Origin: a virus
Direction: 5' to 3' (one strand)
Virus record (IMG/VR): IMGVR_UViG_3300010288_000002
Coordinates: 1-44,452 of that record
DNA: 44,452 bases
A program made the translations under genes and the position numbers. The number at the start of each line of letters is the position of its first letter. Positions within the stretch are counted from its first letter, which is position 1. The notes under the pieces are model-generated. The model worked only from the letters and a program-made list of their open reading frames with translations, was not told the DNA's origin and made no database searches. This document shows positions 15,226 to 22,877 of this stretch, piece after piece.

Positions 15226-15813
15226 ATGGCATACAATAATCTACGAAAGAAGTTTGAAGAATACAAGCGCAAGAAGGGCGTGGAAACCATGTCCAAGGAA
15301 GCGCTAAACTGGTTCTACGACTACACCAACAAATACGCCAAGGGAGCCTCGTTCTCCAAAACGGTGGGTGCAGGTTCATTCACAAACAAGCCAGTCCCTG
15401 GTCGATTCTACTTGTACCAATATGACCCCAAGACCAAGGAACAGATGCCGTACTATGATGCAATGCCCTTGGTGTTGATAACAGACGTGACAACAGACGG
15501 TTGGTACGGTATCAATTTCCACTACATGCCTCCAGCGGTGCGTCTTAAGATCATGGAGGGGTTCTATGATACACTGAAGAACCCAGCCTTGACCGATGGC
15601 GTCAAACTGAAGGCAAACTGGAAGCGCGCTGTGGCCGTGGCTAAAGCTGCATCGGCACATCGATTCTTGAAGCATAGCATCAAACGATACCTAGCCGATC
15701 ATATAGCTAGTCCTTTGATTGAGCTTGATCCCGAGTATTGGGCAATATGCATCTTTTTGCCCTTGTCAAGGTTCAAGAAGAAATCCGCATCATTCGTTTG
15801 GAGCGACTTCTAA
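15226..15813 (+). CDS. Late protein, probably a virion component
   Basis: A 195-residue basic protein. The central part GRFYLYQYDPKTKEQMPYYDAMPLVLITDV, followed by GWYGINFHYMPPAVR, is a pattern I associate with T4-like structural proteins, possibly the gp2 DNA end protector family, but I cannot confirm that. The late promoter and absence of a nearby early promoter support a virion role. The ATG at 15226 is used because GAGGGGG lies ten bases upstream and the earlier ATG at 15202 would be upstream of the late start. It is the only late gene among the plus-strand early genes and faces the minus-strand tail genes. Confidence 0.6.
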   Translation: MAYNNLRKKFEEYKRKKGVETMSKEALNWFYDYTNKYAKGASFSKTVGAGSFTNKPVPGRFYLYQYDPKTKEQMPYYDAMPLVLITDVTTDGWYGINFHYMPPAVRLKIMEGFYDTLKNPALTDGVKLKANWKRAVAVAKAASAHRFLKHSIKRYLADHIASPLIELDPEYWAICIFLPLSRFKKKSASFVWSDF

Positions 15814-15929
15814 GTCCTCCAAGGAGAGGCTAAAGGTGCAGGCCTTCTACCAAAGAGTGGGCTGAGAGTCACCTTGTATCTTGTTGGTGTTTCCCTGCAG
15901 ATTGGGAGAAGCACCACTGACACTTTCTT
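15814..15929. other. Intergenic region between convergent genes
   Basis: Separates a plus-strand late gene from the minus-strand tail genes. I see only a weak possible stem at 15886-15914 (GGTG...CACC with TTCCC/GGGA). No tRNA or coding signature was found. Confidence 0.4.
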
Positions 15930-17228
15930 TTAAACAGGAACAGGAACGACTCGGTCGTAAATCTTAGCGTTCATGTCTTCATTTTCATTGGGAAAACAAA
16001 CGACATAGACTGGATCGGGGCTTACAAATCCAATTGAGTAGAATCCTGTTGTTTCGTCACTAATCGCAGATCCCAAGAATTCGTTTGTGGTCTTTGAAAA
16101 AACACAGACCTTTCTTGCAATCGGATTCCCTTGTTGGTCATAAACTTTACCCTCGACCTTGTAGTTATTAACTACAATGTCTGCATCAAGAACAAAATTG
16201 ATAACATTTGGTGAAAACACCTCAGTAAGAATTCTGCTTTGATTTGAATACCAATCATCCAGGGTAATTACGTATTTAATTGAAGGGTCTAACTTTTCAA
16301 TTGAAAAATAACCATTTGTGGGAATTGATTGTCTATAAACATAACTGTTTGTTTGTTTAGCCAATCTAATAACTGCGCCATCATAAGGAACCAGTACGCC
16401 ATTGATGTATTTCTTAACTGTTCCTGTTATTGAGGTAAGACCACCAATCTCATACCCGCCTGGTTTTCCTTCTTTTTCTATTTTATTTTCTACGAGTATT
16501 TGAGGGGTTTCGGAATCTCTAGGAATCAAATGGGTTGGTTCAAATCCTTCAACAAACACGTTAAGGGTATAGGATTCAACTGTTAGTTCGGCGGCAGGTG
16601 GCGTAAAATTCTCGGTGTATTTACAGACATAGGTAATTAGATGAACGTCATCTAATTCGCCTTTTAGGAAAGTGCCTGCAGAGGAAGAGTACATTCTACC
16701 AATCATGAAACGATCAAGGTGGTTCAAGTTGATTGTGCTCTGGGCAGTTTGTTTCAAAACGCCATCCAAGAATGCCAAGAAGCTATCGCCGTTTCTACAG
16801 AAAGCAAAATGATGCCAATTGCCGTCATTGATAGGATCAACCAAACTTACTATTGGTGCAGAACCACCGGGTGAAAACTCTAAAGTACTAGCAAAACTAT
16901 TCGTTTGTGTGGGTGACGTTGGCGAAAACCAAAATTGAAGAAAATTTCCCGGGTTGGTTGATGAAGCAGGCGCCAAGAGTCTCTGATATCCTGATGCATG
17001 TGCCGAGGTTGTTTTGAACCATCCTTCAAACGTAAACGCAGATCTTCCCAAAGTAAACTGAAAAGGAGAAATCACCCCCGATGATGTTCCGTTGAATGCT
17101 GCAGAAGCTGAGCCGTACTTTTGTGTAGTCGTGTTGTAGGTAATGTCTGTAGCATTCCACGGTTGAAGATTTACAGAATCTTCAACCGTGCCGTTAAACG
17201 GCAAAAGGAAAGTTGAGCGTATTTCCAT
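15930..17228 (-). CDS. Tail-type protein with LamG and carboxypeptidase-regulatory-like domains
   Basis: A 432-residue protein. Residues about 1-215 look like a LamG/concanavalin jelly roll: FTFEGWFKTTS, NDGNWHHFAFCRNGDSFLAFLDG and GELDDVHLITYVCKYTENFTPP. The rest has Ig-like carboxypeptidase regulatory-type repeats, with ITGTVKKYINGVLVPYDGAVI and VEGKVYDQQGNPIARKVCV followed by TGFYSIGF. Such proteins are usually tail fibre, spike or head decoration components that bind glycans. It is the last gene of a minus-strand late block; its ATG overlaps the preceding stop by one base. The N-terminal coding region contains a long inverted repeat (17158-17190). Confidence 0.72.
   Translation of the reverse strand: MEIRSTFLLPFNGTVEDSVNLQPWNATDITYNTTTQKYGSASAAFNGTSSGVISPFQFTLGRSAFTFEGWFKTTSAHASGYQRLLAPASSTNPGNFLQFWFSPTSPTQTNSFASTLEFSPGGSAPIVSLVDPINDGNWHHFAFCRNGDSFLAFLDGVLKQTAQSTINLNHLDRFMIGRMYSSSAGTFLKGELDDVHLITYVCKYTENFTPPAAELTVESYTLNVFVEGFEPTHLIPRDSETPQILVENKIEKEGKPGGYEIGGLTSITGTVKKYINGVLVPYDGAVIRLAKQTNSYVYRQSIPTNGYFSIEKLDPSIKYVITLDDWYSNQSRILTEVFSPNVINFVLDADIVVNNYKVEGKVYDQQGNPIARKVCVFSKTTNEFLGSAISDETTGFYSIGFVSPDPVYVVCFPNENEDMNAKIYDRVVPVPV
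17158..17190. repeat. Perfect 14-bp inverted repeat inside a coding region
   Basis: CACGGTTGAAGATT (17158-17171) and its exact complement (17177-17190) flank TACAG. The repeat lies in the first 25 codons of the tail gene, so its mRNA would carry a stable hairpin near the start. Confidence 0.85.
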
Positions 17229-18376
17229 TAGTTATTCCACTTTGTTGCATTGATGAATATGTAGCCCGGATTTCCCAAAGTATTAGTAACAGAATAAGGC
17301 ACAATGAACATCAAAGAATCAGGTGCCATGTCGGTGATGTTTTCTACAATTCTGACTATGTTGTCTTGACCCAGTTTACCTCTAAGATTTTGAGGAGAAA
17401 CATACATGCCAGGAATCTTTCCTCTCAAAGCTAAGTTTACTTCTTCTAAGACAAATGTCTCAAACAGAACCAGACCAAAGTCAGGGCCGTTTGGAAAATT
17501 GATCAACCCATAATCGCCTGAGTTCCAAGAAGAGGCGGCAGATACGCTTACTGTTCTGACGTCAGTCGGACCACCCAACGAGGTATATGATTTTTGGATT
17601 TTTAAAGAAATTCCTCCAATACTGCCAATTGAATATGAAGAGTTGGTTGGGCTAGTATAACTAGCTGAACTATTATTCCCTCGAATAATTGACCTAAAGC
17701 TATCATTTTGCTTTCTGCTTTCAATATCACCAAAAACTCCAACCGTGTTATCGTAGCTGGTAGATGATTGGTTGATGATATAGACGAAATTAGCGTTAGC
17801 TATAATTGTCCAAGGTTTGTTGTTTGAATCGCTTGATTTAAAGAACCAACGGTATTGAGAAAGCATTTCGTTTGAGCCAACTGAAACACTAGTCATAGAT
17901 TCATAGCAACGAATTTCATAGATTTGTGACGTTGTATCAATTACTCTGAAAAATGCAAAACTAGCGCCTACCTTATTTGGGGCATATACTGCTTCGTTTG
18001 TTCCGGTGTATGGTTTAGTCCAACCCGCAGGTGCCATTTTTGATGTAATTGTACCTGTGGCGGTTTGATCTGCAATACCCGTTGTCTCGAAGGTAAATGT
18101 TGTTCCGGTCGTTGAGGTGATTCGATGTTGGCCGTTCAATTCAGAAGGGGTGGCTCCTGAAATTTCTATGACTGCATACTTTCTATATGAGTGGCCTGCA
18201 GCAATTGTAGCTGTTGCAACGTTTGATGATACAACAAGAGAGTCTAGAGTTTTGGTATCGAAACCGTTTACTAAACATGCATCCAAAACAGGAATAATTG
18301 ACCCAGCCGCATTATTAAGGGCAGGGGCTCCTGGCATGGCGCTAGTAAAAAATTTCACATCTGTTTGTAGTGGCAT
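17228..18376 (-). CDS. Virion/tail protein, unknown
   Basis: A 382-residue beta-rich protein without a named domain. Residues about 1-120 contain short repeats of beta strands (ATATIAAGHSYRKYAVIEISGATPSELNGQHRIT) like those in phage tail and head-associated proteins. Serine, threonine and asparagine content is high and cysteine low. A late promoter lies 37 bases upstream of the ATG and AAGGA precedes it. It is translated just ahead of the LamG protein, its stop overlapping that ATG. A tail fibre or adaptor role is likely from context only. Confidence 0.65.
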   Translation of the reverse strand: MPLQTDVKFFTSAMPGAPALNNAAGSIIPVLDACLVNGFDTKTLDSLVVSSNVATATIAAGHSYRKYAVIEISGATPSELNGQHRITSTTGTTFTFETTGIADQTATGTITSKMAPAGWTKPYTGTNEAVYAPNKVGASFAFFRVIDTTSQIYEIRCYESMTSVSVGSNEMLSQYRWFFKSSDSNNKPWTIIANANFVYIINQSSTSYDNTVGVFGDIESRKQNDSFRSIIRGNNSSASYTSPTNSSYSIGSIGGISLKIQKSYTSLGGPTDVRTVSVSAASSWNSGDYGLINFPNGPDFGLVLFETFVLEEVNLALRGKIPGMYVSPQNLRGKLGQDNIVRIVENITDMAPDSLMFIVPYSVTNTLGNPGYIFINATKWNN

Positions 18377-18412
18377 TTTTAGAATTCCTTAATAGTGTTC
18401 ACTATGTTTGAG

Positions 18413-18420
18413 TATTTATG
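18413..18420 (-). promoter_or_regulatory. Late promoter CATAAATA
   Basis: On the minus strand CATAAATA matches the T4 late consensus at seven of eight positions and lies upstream of the 17228-18376 gene. Confidence 0.6.
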
Positions 18421-18502
18421 ATGTTACTTCAATAGGTACGACTCTAGCTATTAGGTAGTTATATGTCGGTTCTGTTAGTCGCCCGAAGAAATAACGTAAC
18501 AT
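18416..18502 (-). CDS. Possible very small ORF
   Basis: A 28-codon frame, MLRYFFGRLTEPTYNYLIAR and eight more residues, in an otherwise gene-free 150-base gap between two tail genes. The composition is protein-like, but there is no clear ribosome binding site and the stop codon overlaps the late promoter. It may be a relic. Confidence 0.3.
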   Translation of the reverse strand: MLRYFFGRLTEPTYNYLIARVVPIEVTS

Positions 18503-18532
18503 TATGAAGCGGAGTCCGTGGTTGTGTCTGGT

Positions 18533-19432
18533 TCATGCAGGAATAGTTCTCAGGATGAGATCGTTGTAGGTTGTCCCTTCGCTATCGTCCAAACAGATGA
18601 CATTGCACTCACCTGTGTAGGTAGTGGTGATTTCATATTTGCCAAGCGGTAAGGGCGTCGCTGTTTCTGGAAACGGCGCAGTAGGCGGGGTGAAGTTTGC
18701 AGTGTAACGGGCTACGCCTTTGGTGATTCTAAATGAATCCAGATAGCCATTAAGCGGTCGGGAGGCTGCTCTCTCAGACCCTATGTCAGCTACTGCTGTA
18801 GAATTAAAGTTAGTGGTGAGCGCCCCTTGGTAACCCATGACGCCATCAACGAACATCCGCAGAACCCCACTCTCTCGAACGAATGCAAAGTGAGACCATT
18901 TGTTAGTCGGCACAGGTATACTGCTAACAGGTGCGGTGTTACCGTCCCAGAGAGACGGGGCGTTGTCTCTCCTATCGAGGAAAAAATTCATATCAGGGTT
19001 GAAGTCAAACGCTCCAAATATTGACCGATCATTATCCACCCCGCCCCCGGGTGGAGGCCCAACGTAAATCCACCCCTCAACAGTAAAGTCCCCTGTCCCA
19101 AAAGAAAAATCAAGAGTCGGGGCCGTATCAATACGGCTACCAACCCCGAAGAATTTACCACTGGTATTTCCGAACTTGGCCTGTTCACTTGAGATAATCG
19201 CACCGCCCTTAGCTGTCCACAAGCGGCCAGTTTCATCAATGAAGGATGTACTGCCGTTAACGCCGTCAAAATGCAGCAGCGACACAACCTTGTCCCAGTG
19301 CGGGTCTGATGAGCCGTCCGATGATAGTGTCCACCCAAGCAGCTCTCCGGTGTCTCGTCGATAGGCACGCACGATCCGACCAGCGACAGGGTTCCCAGAA
19401 TCATCAAAAACTGTACCGCTAATAATGGGCAT
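18533..19432 (-). CDS. Tail-type protein: Ig-like domain interrupted by LamG
   Basis: A 299-residue protein. It opens with ISGTVFDDSGNPVAGRIVRAY, a carboxypeptidase-regulatory-like strand pair, and ends with LGKYEITTTYTGECNVICLDDSEGTTYNDLIL, the closing strands of the same kind of domain. Between them, about residues 42-255, lies a LamG fold (LLHFDGVNGSTSFIDETG, FTVEGWIYVG, NKWSHFAFVRESGVLRMFVDG, GYLDSFRITKGVARYTANFTPP). One domain therefore seems nested in another. It is visibly richer in GC than its neighbours, suggesting recent acquisition. GAGGTGA lies four bases before the ATG. A host-recognition tail role is likely. Confidence 0.72.
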   Translation of the reverse strand: MPIISGTVFDDSGNPVAGRIVRAYRRDTGELLGWTLSSDGSSDPHWDKVVSLLHFDGVNGSTSFIDETGRLWTAKGGAIISSEQAKFGNTSGKFFGVGSRIDTAPTLDFSFGTGDFTVEGWIYVGPPPGGGVDNDRSIFGAFDFNPDMNFFLDRRDNAPSLWDGNTAPVSSIPVPTNKWSHFAFVRESGVLRMFVDGVMGYQGALTTNFNSTAVADIGSERAASRPLNGYLDSFRITKGVARYTANFTPPTAPFPETATPLPLGKYEITTTYTGECNVICLDDSEGTTYNDLILRTIPA

Positions 19433-19435
19433 CGC

Positions 19436-19540
19436 TCACCTCTTATAATAACCTAAACTCACCACTCGACCAAGAACGTTATTTGTCGTACAAGTGAGAG
19501 ATGATTTGAAAGAAATCTTGTCTCGGTGAATATCAACCAT
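19436..19540 (-). CDS. Small protein between terminase and tail gene
   Basis: A 34-residue basic ORF, MVDIHRDKISFKSSLTCT and on to VVSLGYYKR. The ATG overlaps the large terminase stop (TGATG) and AAGGTGG lies just upstream; its own stop is three bases before the next ATG. Tight packing on both sides supports a real, translationally coupled gene of unknown function. Confidence 0.55.
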   Translation of the reverse strand: MVDIHRDKISFKSSLTCTTNNVLGRVVSLGYYKR

Positions 19541-21675
19541 CATTCCACCTTCTCCCATTCGCCTGATTGAACATCATCCATCCCATCAAAGAACCCAATA
19601 GGGCTCAATTCTTCCATCAAATCCTCAGAGCTTTCTTCAATGAACGTCTTACGGAAATCTTTCTGCATGATTTCCTTGAAAAACTCTTGTCCCGTTGCCC
19701 AAGCAAAAACAACAAGCGCCATGACCGTATCATCGTGGCACATCTCATCAGCTTCGTATGAATTGTTCTTTGAGATGAATGTGCTGAATTCTTGAATCGT
19801 TGTCCAATCTCGCAATTCATATTTATTCGACTCAATCAATGCCTTGATGATAGAACAACCTTCGCGCTTTGTAGACTTTGTGGTGCGAACACCATTACGT
19901 CCGTTCTTCCAAGATCCGAGAACAATTTTGCCTTTCGATTCACCTGTGGTCAATAGGTTTTCATATTCCTCATCAAAGTAAATTGCATCAGCTACCGCCT
20001 CACCAATGTCATTGATTTCCACAAGGACATAACCGTTGTTGTATTTCTTAGCAATCTCCACAATGATTCGAGGCAAGAGATAGTGGTTTGTCTTGTTATC
20101 ACGGAACATTGCCACTTGTTTGAACGGATACTCTGTAATGTCCGTGACTTGGATAACAGAGTAGTCAATGCCCGCACCTCGAGAACAATCTACACTTAGG
20201 AAGTAGACATGATCTGGCTTTGGGTGTTCATACACCTTCAATGAACCGCTTTGAGCCACAGGTTCACGGTGCACCAATCGTCTCAATGTTGCAGGTGATA
20301 GCAACGTGCTCGCTGATCCTAGGAACTGCGCTTCGAATTCTTGTTCCCACGATTCTTGACCAATGTTAGCAATAGTCTTCTCTTTCCATGCCTCATCACG
20401 GCCAGGAACGTCATACCAGCTGATTTCAAACGGAACGAATTCAGAACGACCCGTAGTTGCCTCGACCCACATCTTGTAGAAGTGGTTCATACCCTTAGGC
20501 GTAGAGAACACCGATATCTTTGACTCCTTACCAGATGAAATGGTAGGATACACGGACTCGAAGAACTCTGTCGCTTGGTTTGGCGGGACGAAGGCGAATT
20601 CATCAAGAACCAACCAGCTTATGCTTGTGTTCGAAGATATTACATCATTGGCAAAATAACACTGGTCACCAACATTTCCTTCAATTATTTCCCAATCTTC
20701 TGATGGCTTCTCTAAAAGATTAAGACTGACAATCTCATCTGTTTTCTTGTTCTTTGCAAATTGAACCCTACCCTCATTGCCCGTCTCAACATATGCGGGA
20801 TCGTACATAAACCCCCGTTCTTCAATCTCCTCGCATTCCAAAATCTCGGCTTTTCCAGTTGCAGTGATGACTTCCATCCCTACTGTCAAATCTTCAGCGT
20901 TAATCCAACCCAGACTGGTAAATAGAGGATGGTTTTTACTTAATCTCAACTCTTTACCGTGACTCAAAAATAACCTGATATGGGATTCACTCGGATAACG
21001 AATCACTGAAGAGAAGTTACTCCAACCTGAAGGCGTTTTTAACAGGTAATCCTTATTCAAAGAAACATCGGGTGAGGATTTATCCAACATCTCAAAGAGA
21101 CCTTCTATTTCAATGTCAAACTCCTCACCTGAAGATATTTTCTTGACATTTAATATGATACTACCGTGTATGCAACCACGAATCGCGCTTGATGATGTTG
21201 AAGCAGCAATGACCTTACATCCGTTGCCTAGGCTGAATGAACCTTTGTTCCAAGATGTGACGCCGACCTGCATCCACAAAGGCAGATGTTCGTACATCAT
21301 TTGGATACGGCTCAAAATTTCACGAGCGGTCGCTGCCTTGTTTGCAAGGATGGCAACGGTCTTATGTTCTTGGAACAGAATGTAGTGCAGGATACAGGCT
21401 GCGGTTGTGGTAGACTTACCAGATTGTCTAGGCAACTTCAAGAGAACGTAACGGTTCTCCATTGTCAAGCGAACAATGTCTTTTTGATAATAGTAGAGCT
21501 TGAACGGCACAAGACCTTTGTCAATATGCACAATCTTGGCATAGTTTTCAATGAAGTAAATTGGATCGCTGTAACACTTCACCAACTCTTGAACCTGCCA
21601 CGGCTCGAAATTGATTTCGACACCCGCCGCTTTCAGGTTCGGGTTGTTTAGGTAAACTTTAACGTCTTGATTCAT
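19540..21675 (-). CDS. 17: Terminase large subunit (T4 gp17-like) with mini-intein
   Basis: ATPase-nuclease motor that cuts concatemers and pumps DNA into the head. The 711-residue precursor has Walker A LPRQSGKSTTT (K87), Walker B WLVLDEFAFV after the intein, and nuclease-domain acidic motifs FLSVDCSRGAGIDYS, VLVEINDIGEA and MCHDDTVMAL. Residues 168-349 are an in-frame intein; removal leaves about 529 residues. The ATG at 21675 lacks a strong ribosome binding site, and a late promoter-like AATAAATA lies upstream. In T4 it follows gene 16; here gene 16 is about 13 kb away on the opposite strand. If splicing failed, DNA packaging should fail. Confidence 0.95.
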   Translation of the reverse strand: MNQDVKVYLNNPNLKAAGVEINFEPWQVQELVKCYSDPIYFIENYAKIVHIDKGLVPFKLYYYQKDIVRLTMENRYVLLKLPRQSGKSTTTAACILHYILFQEHKTVAILANKAATAREILSRIQMMYEHLPLWMQVGVTSWNKGSFSLGNGCKVIAASTSSSAIRGCIHGSIILNVKKISSGEEFDIEIEGLFEMLDKSSPDVSLNKDYLLKTPSGWSNFSSVIRYPSESHIRLFLSHGKELRLSKNHPLFTSLGWINAEDLTVGMEVITATGKAEILECEEIEERGFMYDPAYVETGNEGRVQFAKNKKTDEIVSLNLLEKPSEDWEIIEGNVGDQCYFANDVISSNTSISWLVLDEFAFVPPNQATEFFESVYPTISSGKESKISVFSTPKGMNHFYKMWVEATTGRSEFVPFEISWYDVPGRDEAWKEKTIANIGQESWEQEFEAQFLGSASTLLSPATLRRLVHREPVAQSGSLKVYEHPKPDHVYFLSVDCSRGAGIDYSVIQVTDITEYPFKQVAMFRDNKTNHYLLPRIIVEIAKKYNNGYVLVEINDIGEAVADAIYFDEEYENLLTTGESKGKIVLGSWKNGRNGVRTTKSTKREGCSIIKALIESNKYELRDWTTIQEFSTFISKNNSYEADEMCHDDTVMALVVFAWATGQEFFKEIMQKDFRKTFIEESSEDLMEELSPIGFFDGMDDVQSGEWEKVE
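20629..21174 (-). mobile_element. Mini-intein in the large terminase
   Basis: A 182-residue insertion starting with Cys (CIHGSIILNVKKISS) and ending FANDVISSN before a Thr. Block B is clear (LSKNHPLFTSLGWINAEDLTVGMEVI), and blocks F/G correspond to QCYFANDVISSN. The flanking exteins SSSAIRG and TSISWLVLDEF join to restore the T4 gp17 sequence (DAVRGNSFAMIYIED). The usual penultimate His is Ser. No LAGLIDADG or HNH endonuclease motif is present, so it is not self-mobile. Confidence 0.9.
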
Positions 21676-21706
21676 GCTATAGATATTCTATATGGTTGTT
21701 TATTAG

Positions 21707-21714
21707 TATTTATT
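21707..21714 (-). promoter_or_regulatory. Late promoter-like AATAAATA for terminase
   Basis: AATAAATA on the minus strand, one base from TATAAATA, about 32 bases upstream of the terminase ATG. Confidence 0.55.
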
Positions 21715-21730
21715 AGCGAGACTTGATAAA

Positions 21731-22069
21731 ATGAAAACTGCCAAGGTCACTTGCAAATGCGGCAAGCAAGTCGCTTACATTGAAGAATTCCTAGAACACG
21801 GAGACCTCCAGCAACGAGAGTTTGACCTCTTGACAGAGCAAGGGTATCATGTTATCATTGGTGATGATTTACCCAAATCACCACTTTGTCTTGAACCTTG
21901 TTTTGAAAGGTATGACTGTGCCTTCAAGAATTGTTTCTCCACCAAGCCAGGCTTTCACAATGTCTACACCTGGAGACACAAGAACTGTAGTCAGAGCTTT
22001 GGCGACGAACTACATTCAGGAAGCTCTGGAAATACTTCAACGGACGACAAAAAAGCGTCTACGCTTTGA
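21731..22069 (+). CDS. Cys-rich small protein, possible zinc binder
   Basis: A 112-residue ORF whose first 75 residues look genuine: VTCKCGKQVAYIEEF, then PLCLEPCFERYDCAFKNC with five cysteines, suggesting metal binding. The last part (about 80-112) has low-complexity, out-of-frame character and overlaps the SprT-like gene by about 110 bases, so the true end may have been lost through a frameshift. The ATG follows closely after the divergent terminase promoter region; no strong ribosome binding site is seen. Confidence 0.6.
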   Translation: MKTAKVTCKCGKQVAYIEEFLEHGDLQQREFDLLTEQGYHVIIGDDLPKSPLCLEPCFERYDCAFKNCFSTKPGFHNVYTWRHKNCSQSFGDELHSGSSGNTSTDDKKASTL

Positions 22070-22379
22070 TGAGTTGATCCTGAGCGGAAGGTTGTCTTCA
22101 ACCATGGGACTCGCAAACTATCGCATGGTCGGAAACCGCTATTACTACACCATCACAATTTCCTCTAAGATTTTCAAACGTGATAGTATAGCCCTAAAAG
22201 AAACCTGTTACCATGAGGTTGCCCATCTAGCAGATTGGCAGATCTACAGGAAGTGGGGGCATGGCGACACGTGGTGCCGCCTCATGCGTAAGTTGGGGCT
22301 GGAACCTAAGGTTTACATAGAGCCAGAAGAATATGTTGAGGCTGGTTACATTTCTGTAGACGAACGCCCAATCTCTTGA
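21960..22379 (+). CDS. SprT-like zinc metalloprotease domain protein
   Basis: SprT-family protein with the zinc site CYHEVAHLADW (HExxH) preceded by IALKE and followed by a KWGHGDTWCRLMRKLG helix carrying a likely third ligand (GH), as in SprT/Spartan. These proteases act on DNA-bound or DNA-crosslinked proteins in cells; the phage role is unknown. The 139-residue length fits a minimal SprT domain. The start is uncertain: ATG 21960 leaves 16 residues before the domain, while ATG 21912 also gives plausible sequence but has AAAGG too close. It overlaps the Cys-rich gene in another frame. Confidence 0.78.
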   Translation: MSTPGDTRTVVRALATNYIQEALEILQRTTKKRLRFDELILSGRLSSTMGLANYRMVGNRYYYTITISSKIFKRDSIALKETCYHEVAHLADWQIYRKWGHGDTWCRLMRKLGLEPKVYIEPEEYVEAGYISVDERPIS

Positions 22380-22385
22380 TATGAT
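22357..22385 (+). promoter_or_regulatory. Early promoter, TAGAC type, in the SprT 3' end
   Basis: TAGACG (22357-22362), 17-base spacer, TATGAT (22380-22385). The -35 and most of the spacer are inside the SprT-like coding region. Confidence 0.6.
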
Positions 22386-22433
22386 GTAGGCATGAAACGG
22401 TGAAACACCGTGGCAAAGAAAGGATCATCAGAA

Positions 22434-22717
22434 TGAACGTAGCAAAGACCATCCTGAATCAAATCAAAGCGATCGACGCTTGTGCCATGTTGGCATGGGG
22501 TGCCAAGGATCTTGTCTATACGAGCAAAGGCCTCCAGTTTCGCGTCGGTGGTTTGGCAAAGTTCAAGGGTCTAGTTCATGTTCGCTACGATGAAGGCAAC
22601 GACCTTTACGATGTTGAGATCATCAAGATCAAGAAAGGCATGCCCGAGGTCGTGAAGAAAGTCGAAGGCGTGTTCGGTGAATGTTTGGTGGACGCCATTG
22701 ACGCTACGGTGCAGTGA
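22434..22717 (+). CDS. Small early protein, unknown
   Basis: A 94-residue protein with an N-terminal helix (AKTILNQIKAIDACAMLAWG) followed by beta strands (GLQFRVGGLAKFKGLVHVRYDEGNDLYDVEIIKI). It looks like a small compact domain found in T4-like phages, but I cannot name it. AAAGGA precedes the ATG. Its stop overlaps the ATG of the next, damaged, gene. Confidence 0.7.
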
Positions 22718-22849
22718 TGTAAGACATTTACTATTATCGCCCTTGGGGTTTGGGTTGAGTTGGTTCTTGATGCTGGGGGCAATCGGGTAGGAGAATGTGA
22801 GTATTTTTCTACAAAGGCCATTGCAAAGTCGTGGCAAGTTGATGTATAA
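22717..22849 (+). pseudogene. Small early gene with one-base insertion after the start
   Basis: ATG 22717 overlaps the preceding stop (TGATG) but is followed by T-AAG, giving ATG TAA. Dropping that T gives ATG AAG ACA TTT and a complete small protein, MKTFTIIALGVWVELVLDAG and 23 more residues, ending at TAA 22847-22849. The TGATG coupling and the good protein sequence argue that the T is an insertion in a once intact gene. Confidence 0.55.
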
Positions 22850-22850
22850 T
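22821..22850 (+). promoter_or_regulatory. Promoter for the second RNA ligase
   Basis: TTGCAA (22821-22826), 18-base spacer, TATAAT (22845-22850), inside the 3' end of the damaged small gene. Confidence 0.5.
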
Positions 22851-22877
22851 GCGGCATTGTGATTGGGGGATATGAAG

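Noticed and set aside
15814-15929. Possible tRNA or structured RNA between convergent genes
   Set aside because: No cloverleaf with a CCA end or T-loop signature could be found; only a weak stem.
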